DNA of 64,000 nt from Xylanibacter brevis ATCC 19188 (GCF_000621725.1 NZ_JHXM01000007.1:1-64000); one strand, 5' to 3'. Positions 43,769 through 52,231 are shown, counted from the stretch's first letter. A program made the numbers and translations. Notes: a model not told the origin generated them from the letters alone.

Positions 43769-45490
43769 CTAACAACGCACGTAGGCCTTGATAGTGACAC
43801 ACTGCTGGTGCTCGGCTAGTCCGTAGGGGCGAATGGTGTATTCACCTACGCAGGCCGGGATGATAAAGGTCTCGGCATAGTGCACCACGAAGGGCTCAAA
43901 GGCGTTGGTGGGACTCTCGATGATGGCTTCCTCGCCTTCCAGCAGGTTGAACACGTTGACACCGTTGTCGGTGTGGTGGGTAACGGGTTTGGTGAAGGTG
44001 TGACGGCGCGTCTCAATAAACTCGTTGCGGTGAAGGCCGGTGCGCTCTTCTACCCAACCGTCGCCTTCGGCTACCACCTCAAACTGGTTGCGCAGGTGTT
44101 CATAGACATACTTGGTGTCTCGCCCCCAGTCGATGACGTCCTTGCCGCGCTCCACGTTGATGGGGCGGGGTTTGCCGTCGAGACCCAGGCGCTGCCAGTC
44201 CCACAACTTAAAGGTAAAGATGTTGGGCGTAGAGCTGATTTCGAGTACCATGCTCTCGGAACCGGAACAATGGACGGTGCCGCCGGGTATCAGGAAATGA
44301 TCGTGCTTCTTGGCGGGAATCTTGTTGACATACTTCTCGGCATCGAACACAAAACCGCCCTTTTGGGCTTTGCGCAGGTCGGCAATCATGGCATCCTTGT
44401 CGATGCCCTCTTTCAGTCCCAGGTAAACAACGGCCTTTTCGCCTGCATCCAGCAGGTAGTAGCTCTCGTCCTGGGTGTAGTACATGCCAAAGTTCTCGCG
44501 GATGAACTGTGTGGTGGGGTGTACCTGCAGACTGAGGTTGCCGCCGCCCATCGTGTCGAGGAAGTCGAAACGGATGGGGAAGTCCTTGCCAAAACGGGCT
44601 TCAACGGGTTCGCCCAGCAGCTGGCGACTCTTCAGCAATACCAGGTCAACAGAGGGAAGCTCGAAGCGGATGCCGTTGACCTCGAACAACAAGCTGTTTT
44701 CCTCGGGCACACAGTCGAAACACCAACCGAAGTTGGCCTTGCTGCGGTCGAGGTCGCAGACTTCTTTCATCCACTGACCACCCCAGGGGGCTGGGTCGAA
44801 GAAAGGCACCACGCGGAAGGGTGTCTGCGATGTGCGCTCAATACCGTCGAAGAACGTGGCCTTGTCTATCATCTTCGGTTCGCCGGCCACGTTAGTGTCT
44901 ATCCACCAGTCGATGCGGTCGAAGAGCTTGTCCTTGTACTTGTCGAGCACGCGCCAGTCGATAAACAGGCCGCGCTTGTACTGGATAGAGACGGCATCAT
45001 CGCGGTTGTCAACGCCCAGTGCCATCACTTCATGGCGACGGAAGCGCTGCTGTATCTCCCAGCGAGCCATATCTACATAGACCTTCAGGGCATCGACCGT
45101 GGCCAACTGACATGCGCCAATACCTATTATTATAATGGTATCGGTTGTTGTACTCAGTTGCTCGCTGACTGCCTGCAACTTCTCCTGACAGAAGAAGTCG
45201 GCCATCTTGAGGTTGGTGACATAGCCGAAGAGCACATCGTCGGTCATGAAAGAGTCGGTCATCTGTCTGATCTCCGACTCGGACTTCATCAGGTCACGCG
45301 TGTTGATGACGGTGCCCATGCCAGAAAAGGCATTGATAATCTCGGTTTCATAAACGCCGGTGTATGTGTCAATGCACAACACATGACCTTGCATCGAACG
45401 CTTTAGTTGGGCCAAAATGGCGTCCCACCCTTGTATGATAGTTCCGCTGAATTTGGTAGAGGGGAACTTATCATAATTTGCTTTTCTCAT
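43769..45490 (-). CDS. manA: Mannose-6-phosphate isomerase-like protein, long form
   Basis: 573 residues from the ATG at 45490. An upstream frame to 45799 is open but overlaps the divergent promoters and GntR gene, so I reject it. The N-terminal ~230 residues (FSGTIIQGWDAILAQLKRSM, DTIIIIGIGACQLATVDALK) resemble a nucleoside/sugar-kinase-like fold. The C-terminal part is a cupin-type class I isomerase with metal-site motifs LSLQVHPTTQFIRENFG (~320) and FLIPGGTVHCSG (~405). It would convert mannose-6-phosphate to fructose-6-phosphate and so feeds mannose released by the locus into glycolysis. First gene of the mannan operon, with a consensus promoter. Confidence 0.85.
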   Translation of the reverse strand: MRKANYDKFPSTKFSGTIIQGWDAILAQLKRSMQGHVLCIDTYTGVYETEIINAFSGMGTVINTRDLMKSESEIRQMTDSFMTDDVLFGYVTNLKMADFFCQEKLQAVSEQLSTTTDTIIIIGIGACQLATVDALKVYVDMARWEIQQRFRRHEVMALGVDNRDDAVSIQYKRGLFIDWRVLDKYKDKLFDRIDWWIDTNVAGEPKMIDKATFFDGIERTSQTPFRVVPFFDPAPWGGQWMKEVCDLDRSKANFGWCFDCVPEENSLLFEVNGIRFELPSVDLVLLKSRQLLGEPVEARFGKDFPIRFDFLDTMGGGNLSLQVHPTTQFIRENFGMYYTQDESYYLLDAGEKAVVYLGLKEGIDKDAMIADLRKAQKGGFVFDAEKYVNKIPAKKHDHFLIPGGTVHCSGSESMVLEISSTPNIFTFKLWDWQRLGLDGKPRPINVERGKDVIDWGRDTKYVYEHLRNQFEVVAEGDGWVEERTGLHRNEFIETRRHTFTKPVTHHTDNGVNVFNLLEGEEAIIESPTNAFEPFVVHYAETFIIPACVGEYTIRPYGLAEHQQCVTIKAYVRC

Positions 45491-45535
45491 TATTACTACT
45501 ATTAGTGTATATGTATGAACATATTGATTTATGTG

Positions 45536-45566
45536 CAAAAGTATGATGAAGGGCTGAATTAACAAA
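45536..45566 (-). promoter_or_regulatory. Consensus promoter of the mannan operon
   Basis: On the minus strand TTTG (45563-45566), 19 nt, then TACTTTTG (45536-45543). It initiates about 40 nt before the manA ATG. Confidence 0.8.
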
Positions 45567-45602
45567 ATAAATTTGCATTTTTTAAAATAAAAGTGATGTT
45601 TA

Positions 45603-45633
45603 TTTGTGTTTTTCGGAAAAATGGCTACCTTTG
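45603..45633 (+). promoter_or_regulatory. Consensus promoter of the GntR gene
   Basis: TTTG (45603-45606), 19 nt, then TACCTTTG (45626-45633). An AT-rich near-inverted repeat (CAAAATAAA at 45563, TTTATTTG at 45599) covers both upstream boxes and could be the regulator's operator. Confidence 0.8.
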
Positions 45634-45657
45634 CAGTGTAAAAAGGACTGTAGAAAG

Positions 45658-46386
45658 ATGAAATTAGATCCAAAAAGCACCAAGCCGCTTCATGTGCAGG
45701 CAGAGGAACTGCTTCGTGAACTGATAGAGGATGAGGCTTATCAGAATGGTAAGCTATTGCCCAGTGAGGTTGAATTGTCTGAACAATTGCATATCTCAAG
45801 GAATACGCTGCGTCAGGCCATCAATAAGCTTGTCTTTGAAGGAAGACTGGTGCGAAAGAAGGGCTTTGGCACACGTGTAGTGAAAAAGGCTATTGTGGGC
45901 GGCGTGAAAAACTGGTTGAGTTTTTCGCAGGAGATGAAGATGCTGGGCATTCAGATCCGCAACTTCGAACTTCATATTTCCTTGAAACTGCCCAATACTG
46001 AGATTGCCAACTTCTTCGAGTTGGAAGATGAGAATCCCCGTCGCTGCGTGGTATTGGAGCGCTTGAGGGGCAACAAGGAGTATCCCTTTGTCTATTTTGT
46101 GTCTTATTTCAATCCTGATATTCCGCTGACTGGCGAGGAGGACTTTACCAAACCGCTTTACGAACTGCTCGAGACGCAATTTGATATCGTGGTGAAGACC
46201 AGTAAGGAGGAAATCTCTGCACGTCTGGCAGGCGATGCACTGGCTGAGAAACTTGAAATAGATGCCACGGATCCTATCCTGGTGCGCAAGCGTTTTGTGT
46301 ATGATGTGGATGGGAAACCCGTAGAATATAATATAGGTTATTATAGAGCAGATAGCTTTACTTATAGGATCGAAGCGGAGAGATAA
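45658..46386 (+). CDS. GntR/HutC-family transcriptional regulator
   Basis: 242 residues from ATG 45658, directly downstream of a consensus promoter (an earlier ATG at 45604 lies inside that promoter). An N-terminal winged helix (residues ~8-70: VQAEELLRELIEDEAYQNGK, LPSEVELSEQLHISRNTLRQ, GFGTRVV) is followed by a C-terminal UTRA ligand-binding domain (VVLERLRGNKEYPFVYFVSY, DPILVRKRFVYDVDGKPVEY). It is divergent from the mannan operon and probably represses it until mannose-6-phosphate or a related sugar binds (inference). This differs from the hybrid two-component or SusR-type regulators common in such loci. Confidence 0.92.
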   Translation: MKLDPKSTKPLHVQAEELLRELIEDEAYQNGKLLPSEVELSEQLHISRNTLRQAINKLVFEGRLVRKKGFGTRVVKKAIVGGVKNWLSFSQEMKMLGIQIRNFELHISLKLPNTEIANFFELEDENPRRCVVLERLRGNKEYPFVYFVSYFNPDIPLTGEEDFTKPLYELLETQFDIVVKTSKEEISARLAGDALAEKLEIDATDPILVRKRFVYDVDGKPVEYNIGYYRADSFTYRIEAER

Positions 46387-46401
46387 TGTTCATACATAAT
46401 G

Positions 46402-46448
46402 TGGGGACCCCCTCCTGACCTCCCCAAGGGGGAGGAAATAATGGGGGG
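46402..46448. repeat. GC-rich palindromic repeat, divergent copy
   Basis: GGGGACCCCCTCCTGACCTC is followed by CCCAAGGGGGAGGAAATAAT and a GGGGGG run. Related to, but more divergent than, the copies at 3081 and 8116. It lies just after the GntR gene. Confidence 0.6.
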
Positions 46449-46554
46449 AGTCGTGCGTTTCTTTTTGTGGTTTGGGCTGAATGGATGGGGTATTCTTTCT
46501 GTTTGGAAAGATAAGAGTATAGCTTTTGACTTCCAATAGTTACTGTTTTGGTCT

Positions 46555-46660
46555 GAATCTAGACTCTAGAATTGTGAGTTCTAGACTCTAGATTGCACGT
46601 ACGTAGACTCTAGAATGATGGAATCTAGACTTTAGATTTTGTGTTTCTAGAGTCTAGTTC
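46555..46660. repeat. Array of five TCTAGA-containing palindromes
   Basis: Five variants of (G)AATCTAGACTCTAGAATT lie about 20-25 nt apart (starts near 46555, 46577, 46602, 46621 and 46643), with AT-rich variable spacers. Each is close to self-complementary. There is no gene in 46387-46819. The array is not a CRISPR: the spacers are 5-11 nt and the repeats diverge. Confidence 0.7.
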
Positions 46661-46819
46661 AGGTGCAATACTTACTGAATTGCTTGGTAAAACGGCCACT
46701 ATTGTGGAGCGAAAGGGTTGCTTTTAGGTTGCAAAATCGTTACTTCAGGGTTGTAATACCACTGTTTTTTTGTTTGTAAACCGTTCTTTTTTCAAAGCGT
46801 TGTCCCTAGTTTCTGTGCT

Positions 46820-47701
46820 CTATGTATAGATGACGGAAGCGATGATGAGGGCAATGGCAATGAGGGTGATGAAGACGATGCAGGTGATGACTGCCGCTGC
46901 GAGAACTTTTGCGGTGGTGCGAGCGGCGGTGCAACCAGAGAACTGCTTGAGGGTGATGACGAACATCACGAGGGCAAAAAACTGGATGACGGACTCGTGC
47001 GTGATGTCTCCGACAATAGAAAAGATGGTGTATGCATTTGCGGTATAAACAAGGGCAACGGCAAATTCGGCATATCTCAGGTCGGCTAGGCGAGGAGAAT
47101 GGCGGAATAATAAATATAAAGGTATAGAGAAGAAAGCGAGCATCGTCAGCGCAAAGATGGCGGGGTTGGCTTCGCTGAGCCTGTAAAGAAAGTCTGATAC
47201 TTCCGCTGCTTTCTGTATTATGATCTCGTTGACGTCGGAAGTGTTGGCGGAGAACTTGACGGGGGCTGACGGAGCAGAAGGGGTGGCGGTGAGGTGGATG
47301 CCGTGCTCTACGACGAAAGAGAGTGCTGTGAGCAGGAAGAACATCTTGAAAGGTGGGAAGTAGGCCGACTGCATGCCGTGCAGGTAGTCGTGGATCATGT
47401 GGCCAGGGCGCAGTATCAGGTCGCGGATGGTGCGGAACATGCTGCGATTGCCGATGCCCCACACATCGAGAAACAGCAGGAAGGCGTTCTTGAAAGAGAA
47501 ACGACCGATGCTGGCCGACTGTCCACAGCGCGGACAGTAGTTGCCTTGATAGGAGGTGCCGCATGAGCAACACTGGTGGATGTCGGCTGTGATGGGTCTT
47601 ACCTGGTGTGGACGACGCTGCCAGATGCGAAAGGTACGAAGCAGGATGGGGCGCTTCTTGCTGTCAGATAAGTATGTCCACGTTCTCTTGATGTCAATCA
47701 T
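46820..47701 (-). CDS. DUF3667-type membrane protein with zinc ribbon
   Basis: 293 residues from ATG 47701; an upstream extension would run through a terminator and a tRNA fragment and is rejected. A zinc ribbon near residue 45 (QCCSCGTSYQGNYCPRCGQS) is followed by GRFSFKNAFLLFLDVWGI and about four to five membrane segments (MFFLLTALSFVV, FALTMLAFFSIPLYLLF, FFALVMFVITL, VITCIVFITLIAIALIIASV). This is the layout of the DUF3667 family of Bacteroidetes, function unknown. It lies beyond the left end of the integrated element and so is chromosomal. No partners nearby. Confidence 0.75.
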   Translation of the reverse strand: MIDIKRTWTYLSDSKKRPILLRTFRIWQRRPHQVRPITADIHQCCSCGTSYQGNYCPRCGQSASIGRFSFKNAFLLFLDVWGIGNRSMFRTIRDLILRPGHMIHDYLHGMQSAYFPPFKMFFLLTALSFVVEHGIHLTATPSAPSAPVKFSANTSDVNEIIIQKAAEVSDFLYRLSEANPAIFALTMLAFFSIPLYLLFRHSPRLADLRYAEFAVALVYTANAYTIFSIVGDITHESVIQFFALVMFVITLKQFSGCTAARTTAKVLAAAVITCIVFITLIAIALIIASVIYT

Positions 47702-47731
47702 GTTAGCTTGTTTTAGGGTTGAAAAAACAAA

Positions 47732-47764
47732 AACGAGACTGATAGGATGACCTATAGTCTCGTT
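47732..47764 (-). terminator. Original terminator of tRNA-Met, now displaced
   Basis: On the minus strand AACGAGACTATAGG and CCTATCAGTCTCGTT form a hairpin followed by TTTGTTTTTTC. It lies directly 3' of the tRNA fragment, so before integration it would have ended the tRNA-Met transcript. Confidence 0.8.
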
Positions 47765-47767
47765 GCT

Positions 47768-47813
47768 TGTAGCGGGAGCCGGGATTGAACCGGCGACCTC
47801 ATGATTATGAATC
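47768..47813. other. Left attachment site with tRNA-Met 3' fragment
   Basis: 46 bp the same as 62064-62109 (TGTAGCGGGAGCCGGGATTG onward). They cover the tRNA 3' half, from the anticodon loop to the acceptor end. The 5' half is missing here, so this is not a functional tRNA. Confidence 0.95.
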
Positions 47814-47923
47814 TTATCCATATACATTTCATAAAATTGCATGAAATCGTAAATATCTGAAAATTAAAGCTTTAAAAATTTGGCCATTTGCAGGAAATTG
47901 CGTAATTTTGCACCAGTTTTCGG

Positions 47924-47948
47924 TCGCGAATTTCACCTGAATTTCACC
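47924..47948. repeat. Subterminal 25-bp repeat, left (candidate integrase arm site)
   Basis: TCGCGAATTTCACCTGAATT plus TCACC, the same as 61990-62014 in the same orientation. Its internal GAATTTCACC unit recurs again at about 48005, inside the integrase start. Confidence 0.75.
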
Positions 47949-47987
47949 GAATTGATGTCAAAACACCTTTAAATAGGAGGTTTTTAT

Positions 47988-49487
47988 ATGAAAAGAAAGA
48001 ACGCGAATTTCACCGATGAGGCAAAAACCGAGGCAAGGAAGTACTCCAGCCGTGGTTCATCGAGCCTTGCCAAGTTTACATCCTCTAATGGCAGTGCATA
48101 CGGAACACTGGCACTCGATACCAGACGAGCTACCGATGACGACACACAAGCACTGCCTGTAGCTGTCAGAGTTGCCTATAACGGCAAGTCCATCTATCTG
48201 CGTATTGGAAAGAAGTATACCAAGGATGAGTGGATGGATCTTTGCGAATGCGAAAGACAGGCAAGAAACAAAAAAGCTGGTGAACGAAAGGAGCTAAAGA
48301 CTCTGATGCAACGGGTTGAGAAGATGATCAATGAGATGATTGATAACGAATCATTCAGTTTAAACAAACTACAAGAGCGATTTACAGGGTTTGCTCCTGA
48401 AGGAAAGACCATTTATTCTGTCTGGGAGAAATACATCGAGGAAAGGGCTGAGACGAGCCTTGGCACTGCAAAGACCAACAAAGATGTGATGAACAGTTTT
48501 ATCAAAGACATGGGAAGTAACGTGTCTTTCGCCGACATCAATCGCTCATTTATCATGAAATGGGTGAAGAAGATGAAGAATCGGGAACTGAGGGATTCTA
48601 CCATTGGCATCCGTCTGAGGACTTTCAGGGCAATAGTCAACGTATGTATAGACGAGGGACTGATCAAAGGCGACACGAAGGAAATGTTCAAAGACAGTGG
48701 CTACAACAAGTCGAACAGCAGGAAACACGAATTTCTCGATGTGCCTACGATGAAGCGCCTATATGACTTCTGGGAAAAAGGAGAAGCAAAGGATGATGAT
48801 GGCAAAGAGCTATTCTATCCACAAGAGAAGGAGGCTATGTTTCGTGATCTTGGCTTATTCTTGTTCATGTATCTTGGCGACGGCCAGAATCTGGCAGATA
48901 CACTACGACTGGAATACGATGAGTGGTATTTCGCCACGCATGGTCAACAATTCCGTTTTTTAAGGCACAAGACGGAAGGTCGCAGTGAAGATGACAGTGA
49001 GGTGATATTCCCCATCACGCCAGAGATAAAAAAGATACTGGACAAATACGCAAATCCTCCCCTATTGGGCAGTCGTGTATTTCCGATCATGAAAGAAGGC
49101 ATACCAGCAGAAACGGAGTTGTGGACGATACAGCGATACAATAAATATATAGGTAAGCATATGGCAAAAGTGGCCGAAATTCTTAAAATGGATCAGGAAC
49201 CAACCTCAACATGGGCCAGACATAGTTTTGCCACTAATCTGAACAACTCAGGAAAGGTGCCACATAAGTACATTAGCGACAGCATGGGCCATAGTGGTGG
49301 AGGCGATATTACGTCAATCTACATTGGCACCTACCCGTATGAGAAGATGACAGAATACAATGCCTACTTGCTCTACGAACATGGTCTAAAGAGCGAAGAC
49401 GATGTTATACTGGAGATACTGAAAGGGCTGAGTGCTGAAGAGAGAAAAAGAATTATAAAAGCGGCCTCTAAATTAAATAAGTCATAA
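47988..49487 (+). CDS. Tyrosine recombinase (integrase) of the element
   Basis: 499 residues. The N-terminal ~110 residues are an arm-binding-like region (ALPVAVRVAYNGKSIYLRIG). A SAM-like core-binding domain lies at ~140-245 (TIYSVWEKYIEERAETSLGT). The catalytic domain lies at ~250-460: Lys in FLRHKTEGR, Arg in TWARHSFATNL (~410), His in DSMGHSGGG and nucleophile Tyr in SIYIGTYPYEK (~445). The usual first Arg appears as GDGQNLADTLRLEY, a variation seen in other Bacteroidetes integrases. A strong AGGAGG lies 7 nt before the ATG, unusual for this phylum. It catalyses integration at tRNA-Met. A coiled C-terminal tail follows. Confidence 0.93.
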   Translation: MKRKNANFTDEAKTEARKYSSRGSSSLAKFTSSNGSAYGTLALDTRRATDDDTQALPVAVRVAYNGKSIYLRIGKKYTKDEWMDLCECERQARNKKAGERKELKTLMQRVEKMINEMIDNESFSLNKLQERFTGFAPEGKTIYSVWEKYIEERAETSLGTAKTNKDVMNSFIKDMGSNVSFADINRSFIMKWVKKMKNRELRDSTIGIRLRTFRAIVNVCIDEGLIKGDTKEMFKDSGYNKSNSRKHEFLDVPTMKRLYDFWEKGEAKDDDGKELFYPQEKEAMFRDLGLFLFMYLGDGQNLADTLRLEYDEWYFATHGQQFRFLRHKTEGRSEDDSEVIFPITPEIKKILDKYANPPLLGSRVFPIMKEGIPAETELWTIQRYNKYIGKHMAKVAEILKMDQEPTSTWARHSFATNLNNSGKVPHKYISDSMGHSGGGDITSIYIGTYPYEKMTEYNAYLLYEHGLKSEDDVILEILKGLSAEERKRIIKAASKLNKS

Positions 49488-49536
49488 AACTGATACGGAA
49501 TGCCACTGCATAAACAATATTCTCCAAGAAATTGAT

Positions 49537-49544
49537 TAACTTTG
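49537..49544 (+). promoter_or_regulatory. -7 box of the DUF1016 gene
   Basis: TAACTTTG followed by CACAAAA, 17 nt before the ATG at 49562, so the leader is very short. Confidence 0.55.
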
Positions 49545-49561
49545 CACAAAATTTTAGAAAG

Positions 49562-50725
49562 ATGAGCAAACTTATACATATGAATAATGAATATGCTGAG
49601 TGGGTTAAGTCTCTCAGCCAGCGTTTCCGCCAGAGCCAGATAAAAGCATCGGTAAAGGTAAACAGTGAGATGTTAAGATTCTACTGGTCACTGGGCAGAG
49701 ACATTGCAGAGAACAGCATGGATAACAAATATGGATCGGGATTCTTCAACAATCTAAGTAACGATTTGAAGGACTCGCTTCCTGGGGTTAAGGGCTTCTC
49801 GCCAAGAAATCTGGCCTACATGAAGAGTTTTTATGTTCTTTACAGCCCTCTTATAAGCCAGCAGCCACAAGAAGCAGGTGGAAATGAGTTTTTGCAACAA
49901 GTTGTTGCAAAATTCAAAACGCTTGATTCAGGTCGTGATAAATTGCCACAAGTCGCTGATAATTCTAGCGACTCACAGATTTTGCAACAGGTTGTTGCAA
50001 AATTAGCAGAATCAATCTTTAGTATTCCCTGGGGACACCACACCCTTATAATAAATAGGTGTATGAACCAGCCAGAGAAAGCACTCTTCTTTACCCAAAA
50101 GACCATTGAGAATGGATGGAGCCGGAATGTCCTGTTGAATTTCCTTGATACAGACCTCTATGAACGGCAGGGTAAGGCCATTACAAATTTCACCAAGACG
50201 TTGCCATCGCCATTAAGCGATCTTGCACAGGAACTGACACGTGATCCCTATGTATTTGATTATGCACAAGTGAGAGAGAAATACGATGAGGCAGAGCTGA
50301 AGGAGGCATTGATGGCTAATATTCAGAAGTTGCTACTTGAACTAGGGAACGGCTTCGCCTTTATGGGAAAAGAGTATCGTATGGTTGTGGGAGGCGATGA
50401 ACTATATTGCGATATGCTTTTCTATAATACCCACATCCATAGTTATATCATTACGGAGGTCAAGACCCAGAAATTCGAGCCTTCTTTCCTTGGCCAATTG
50501 AGCGGTTATGTTTCCTGTGCCAATCACATATTGAAGAGAGAGGGCGATAATGACACGATAGGATTACTCATTTGCAAGAGCAAGAATGAAGTAATGGCTC
50601 GTTATTCGTTGGAGGGGTTCAACCAACCACTTGGTATCTCTGAATATGAACTATCAAAAGTGTTCCCTAAAGACTTCAAAGGTTCACTCCCTTCAATCGA
50701 AGATATTGAGAACGAGCTAAAGTAG
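49562..50725 (+). CDS. YhcG/DUF1016 family PD-(D/E)XK nuclease
   Basis: 387 residues from ATG 49562. N-terminal DUF1016 domain (VNSEMLRFYWSLGRDIAENS, GFSPRNLAYMKSFYVLY, SIPWGHHTLIINR). The C-terminal PD-(D/E)XK nuclease domain has the Asp in YCDMLFYN and Glu-Val-Lys in IITEVKTQKFEPSFLGQL. Members occur widely near restriction systems and mobile elements and may act on foreign or recombining DNA; the exact substrate is unknown. Two in-frame copies of TTTTGCAACA and GTTGTTGCAAAA palindromes (near 49891 and 49979) encode LQQVVAK repeats in a variable linker. The next gene starts 11 nt after its stop. Confidence 0.88.
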   Translation: MSKLIHMNNEYAEWVKSLSQRFRQSQIKASVKVNSEMLRFYWSLGRDIAENSMDNKYGSGFFNNLSNDLKDSLPGVKGFSPRNLAYMKSFYVLYSPLISQQPQEAGGNEFLQQVVAKFKTLDSGRDKLPQVADNSSDSQILQQVVAKLAESIFSIPWGHHTLIINRCMNQPEKALFFTQKTIENGWSRNVLLNFLDTDLYERQGKAITNFTKTLPSPLSDLAQELTRDPYVFDYAQVREKYDEAELKEALMANIQKLLLELGNGFAFMGKEYRMVVGGDELYCDMLFYNTHIHSYIITEVKTQKFEPSFLGQLSGYVSCANHILKREGDNDTIGLLICKSKNEVMARYSLEGFNQPLGISEYELSKVFPKDFKGSLPSIEDIENELK

Positions 50726-50736
50726 AAACAGGCGTT

Positions 50737-51690
50737 ATGAAATTTATTCAAAAGCTGAGGGCTTTCTATAGGTCATGGAAACTCATCAGACTAATAGATC
50801 CAAAAAAACTTGAGGAAATTAACGACATTCTGGAGAATATCTACCCAGGAATCAGGAATGAAATACAAAAACTTGTTGAGCGTTATGATATTCACGCTAT
50901 AAGCAAGACCCTCCAGTATATCAATACCCACGGTGGCCCACAGAAGATGGCAGACTATTACAATGTTGCCGACAAAAACGGTAAGGATGCTATGCTGTCT
51001 GCATTCAACAAGGCATTCAAACCTGGTGCCCCTTTTGAAGATGCTGTTCTAACATTGGATGGCATTGCAAAACAGAAGAGGTTAGGTCTTTATACGCAGC
51101 TGATTGGCGATGTGAAGGACAGTATTGTTACAACCAGTATCCAACTCCATTATCGGACAATTGATGATTGGCGGACATTCGTTCGAAGACAACATGAGGC
51201 CAATAAGGATGTACTTCTTGGTATCCTTGATGAGATACAAGAGAATGATGCAGCAGTTCAGGACACATATATAGAAGAGGAAAACTCTGTGCAACCAGAT
51301 GATTTGCCAGACAATAATGCTGGCAAAGAAGCTGAATATGCTTTCCCCATGGATCTTTTTGCAGAACTATATAAATATGACAATAAGGTCTTCAAGCATA
51401 TCTCTTCTGAATATGAACTATTAAGCATCATTATGAGGAAACCCCACAAGGAGAAACTGGCAGAGTGTACTGGCAAAAAGGTATTGGTTTACCATATCTT
51501 GTGGAGATTGCGCAACTTGCTACCAGATGACCAGAAAGAGGTCTGGATAGAAGACATTGCTGCCGAATGCGACTATAAAGTCGAAACCATCAGCAAGAAA
51601 TACAAAGACGAAACAAACATGAAAAAAGATAATAAAGAGTTGTTGGATGAGTTAAGCTCATTATTCGATGACTACGATACCAAGAAATAG
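50737..51690 (+). CDS. Element protein of unknown function, 317 residues
   Basis: No family recognised. It is soluble and rich in helix-forming charged residues (LEEINDILENIYPGIRNEIQ, ISKTLQYINTHGGPQKMADY), with an acidic linker near 185-200 and a Lys/Asp-rich C-terminus ending LSSLFDDYDTKK. There is no signal peptide or membrane segment. It is transcribed with the DUF1016 nuclease (11 nt gap) and ends just before a rho-independent terminator, so the two form a small operon. A partner or regulator of the nuclease is a guess only. Confidence 0.7.
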   Translation: MKFIQKLRAFYRSWKLIRLIDPKKLEEINDILENIYPGIRNEIQKLVERYDIHAISKTLQYINTHGGPQKMADYYNVADKNGKDAMLSAFNKAFKPGAPFEDAVLTLDGIAKQKRLGLYTQLIGDVKDSIVTTSIQLHYRTIDDWRTFVRRQHEANKDVLLGILDEIQENDAAVQDTYIEEENSVQPDDLPDNNAGKEAEYAFPMDLFAELYKYDNKVFKHISSEYELLSIIMRKPHKEKLAECTGKKVLVYHILWRLRNLLPDDQKEVWIEDIAAECDYKVETISKKYKDETNMKKDNKELLDELSSLFDDYDTKK

Positions 51691-51714
51691 TATCAGCCTT
51701 CTTCAACGCAAAAC

Positions 51715-51746
51715 GGCGTATATTCACATCGAATATGCGCCATTTT
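51715..51746 (+). terminator. Rho-independent terminator
   Basis: GGCGTATATTC and GAATATGCGCC form an 11-bp stem over ACATC, followed by ATTTTTC. It ends the DUF1016 operon. Confidence 0.9.
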
Positions 51747-51774
51747 TCATTTCATGCAATACCATGCAAACACG

Positions 51775-51794
51775 TTTCCACGCATTTCCACGCA
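51775..51794. repeat. TTTCCACGCA repeats before the excisionase-like gene
   Basis: Two TTTCCACGCA copies are in tandem (51775-51784, 51785-51794) and a third is at 51912-51921. ATGACC occurs just after both sites. They may be binding sites for the HTH protein encoded next. Confidence 0.45.
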
Positions 51795-51958
51795 AATGAC
51801 CTAAGATTTAACGATGCTATGGGATAGTGCTTTTACGGAAAGTCTTGAAACACAACAGATTCCGTGCTTTTGATAACTTTGCTATTATTTTGCGTGCCAC
51901 TTGCAAGCACTTTTCCACGCATGACCTTTGCAGCCGTTAAACCAATAAAAATACGTTT

Positions 51959-52231
51959 ATGACAGGAAATTTTATTATGTTGCAAAAGGAAGATCTCAAG
52001 GAGGTCGTTGCAGAAATGGTTCAGGAGGTGATTAGTAACGGTGTGTTCAAAGAGCAACGCGTTACTGAAGACAATGTTTATTACGACAGAGATGAGGCAT
52101 GTGCACGCCTGCACATTACGCCTACTACTTTATGGAGAATGGAGAAAGCAGGCAAAATCAAGGTCCATAAAGTAGGACGGCGTAATCTATACTCCAAGCA
52201 GGATATTGATGAACTTATCAAGAAAGGTTAA
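51959..52231 (+). CDS. Excisionase-like helix-turn-helix protein
   Basis: 90 residues. A MerR/HTH_17-type winged helix at ~40-88 shows YYDRDEACARLHITPTTLWR, MEKAGKIKVHKVGRRNLYSK and QDIDELIKK. Proteins of this form in Bacteroidetes integrative elements act as recombination directionality factors or regulators. The N-terminal 35 residues form a charged helix. The RepA-like ATPase gene follows after 5 nt, so the two are co-transcribed. An internal ATG (Met7) is an alternative start. Confidence 0.85.
   Translation: MTGNFIMLQKEDLKEVVAEMVQEVISNGVFKEQRVTEDNVYYDRDEACARLHITPTTLWRMEKAGKIKVHKVGRRNLYSKQDIDELIKKG

Noticed and set aside
45491..45799. 103-residue N-terminal extension of the mannose-6-phosphate isomerase
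   Set aside because: It covers both consensus promoters and the start of the GntR gene; family similarity starts at 45490.
46555..46660. CRISPR array
   Set aside because: Units are divergent palindromes with 5-11-nt spacers and no cas genes nearby.
47768..47813. Second tRNA-Met gene
   Set aside because: Only the 3' half is present; it is the attachment-site copy.
47702..47842. N-terminal extension of the DUF3667 protein
   Set aside because: It translates through a terminator hairpin and the tRNA fragment.
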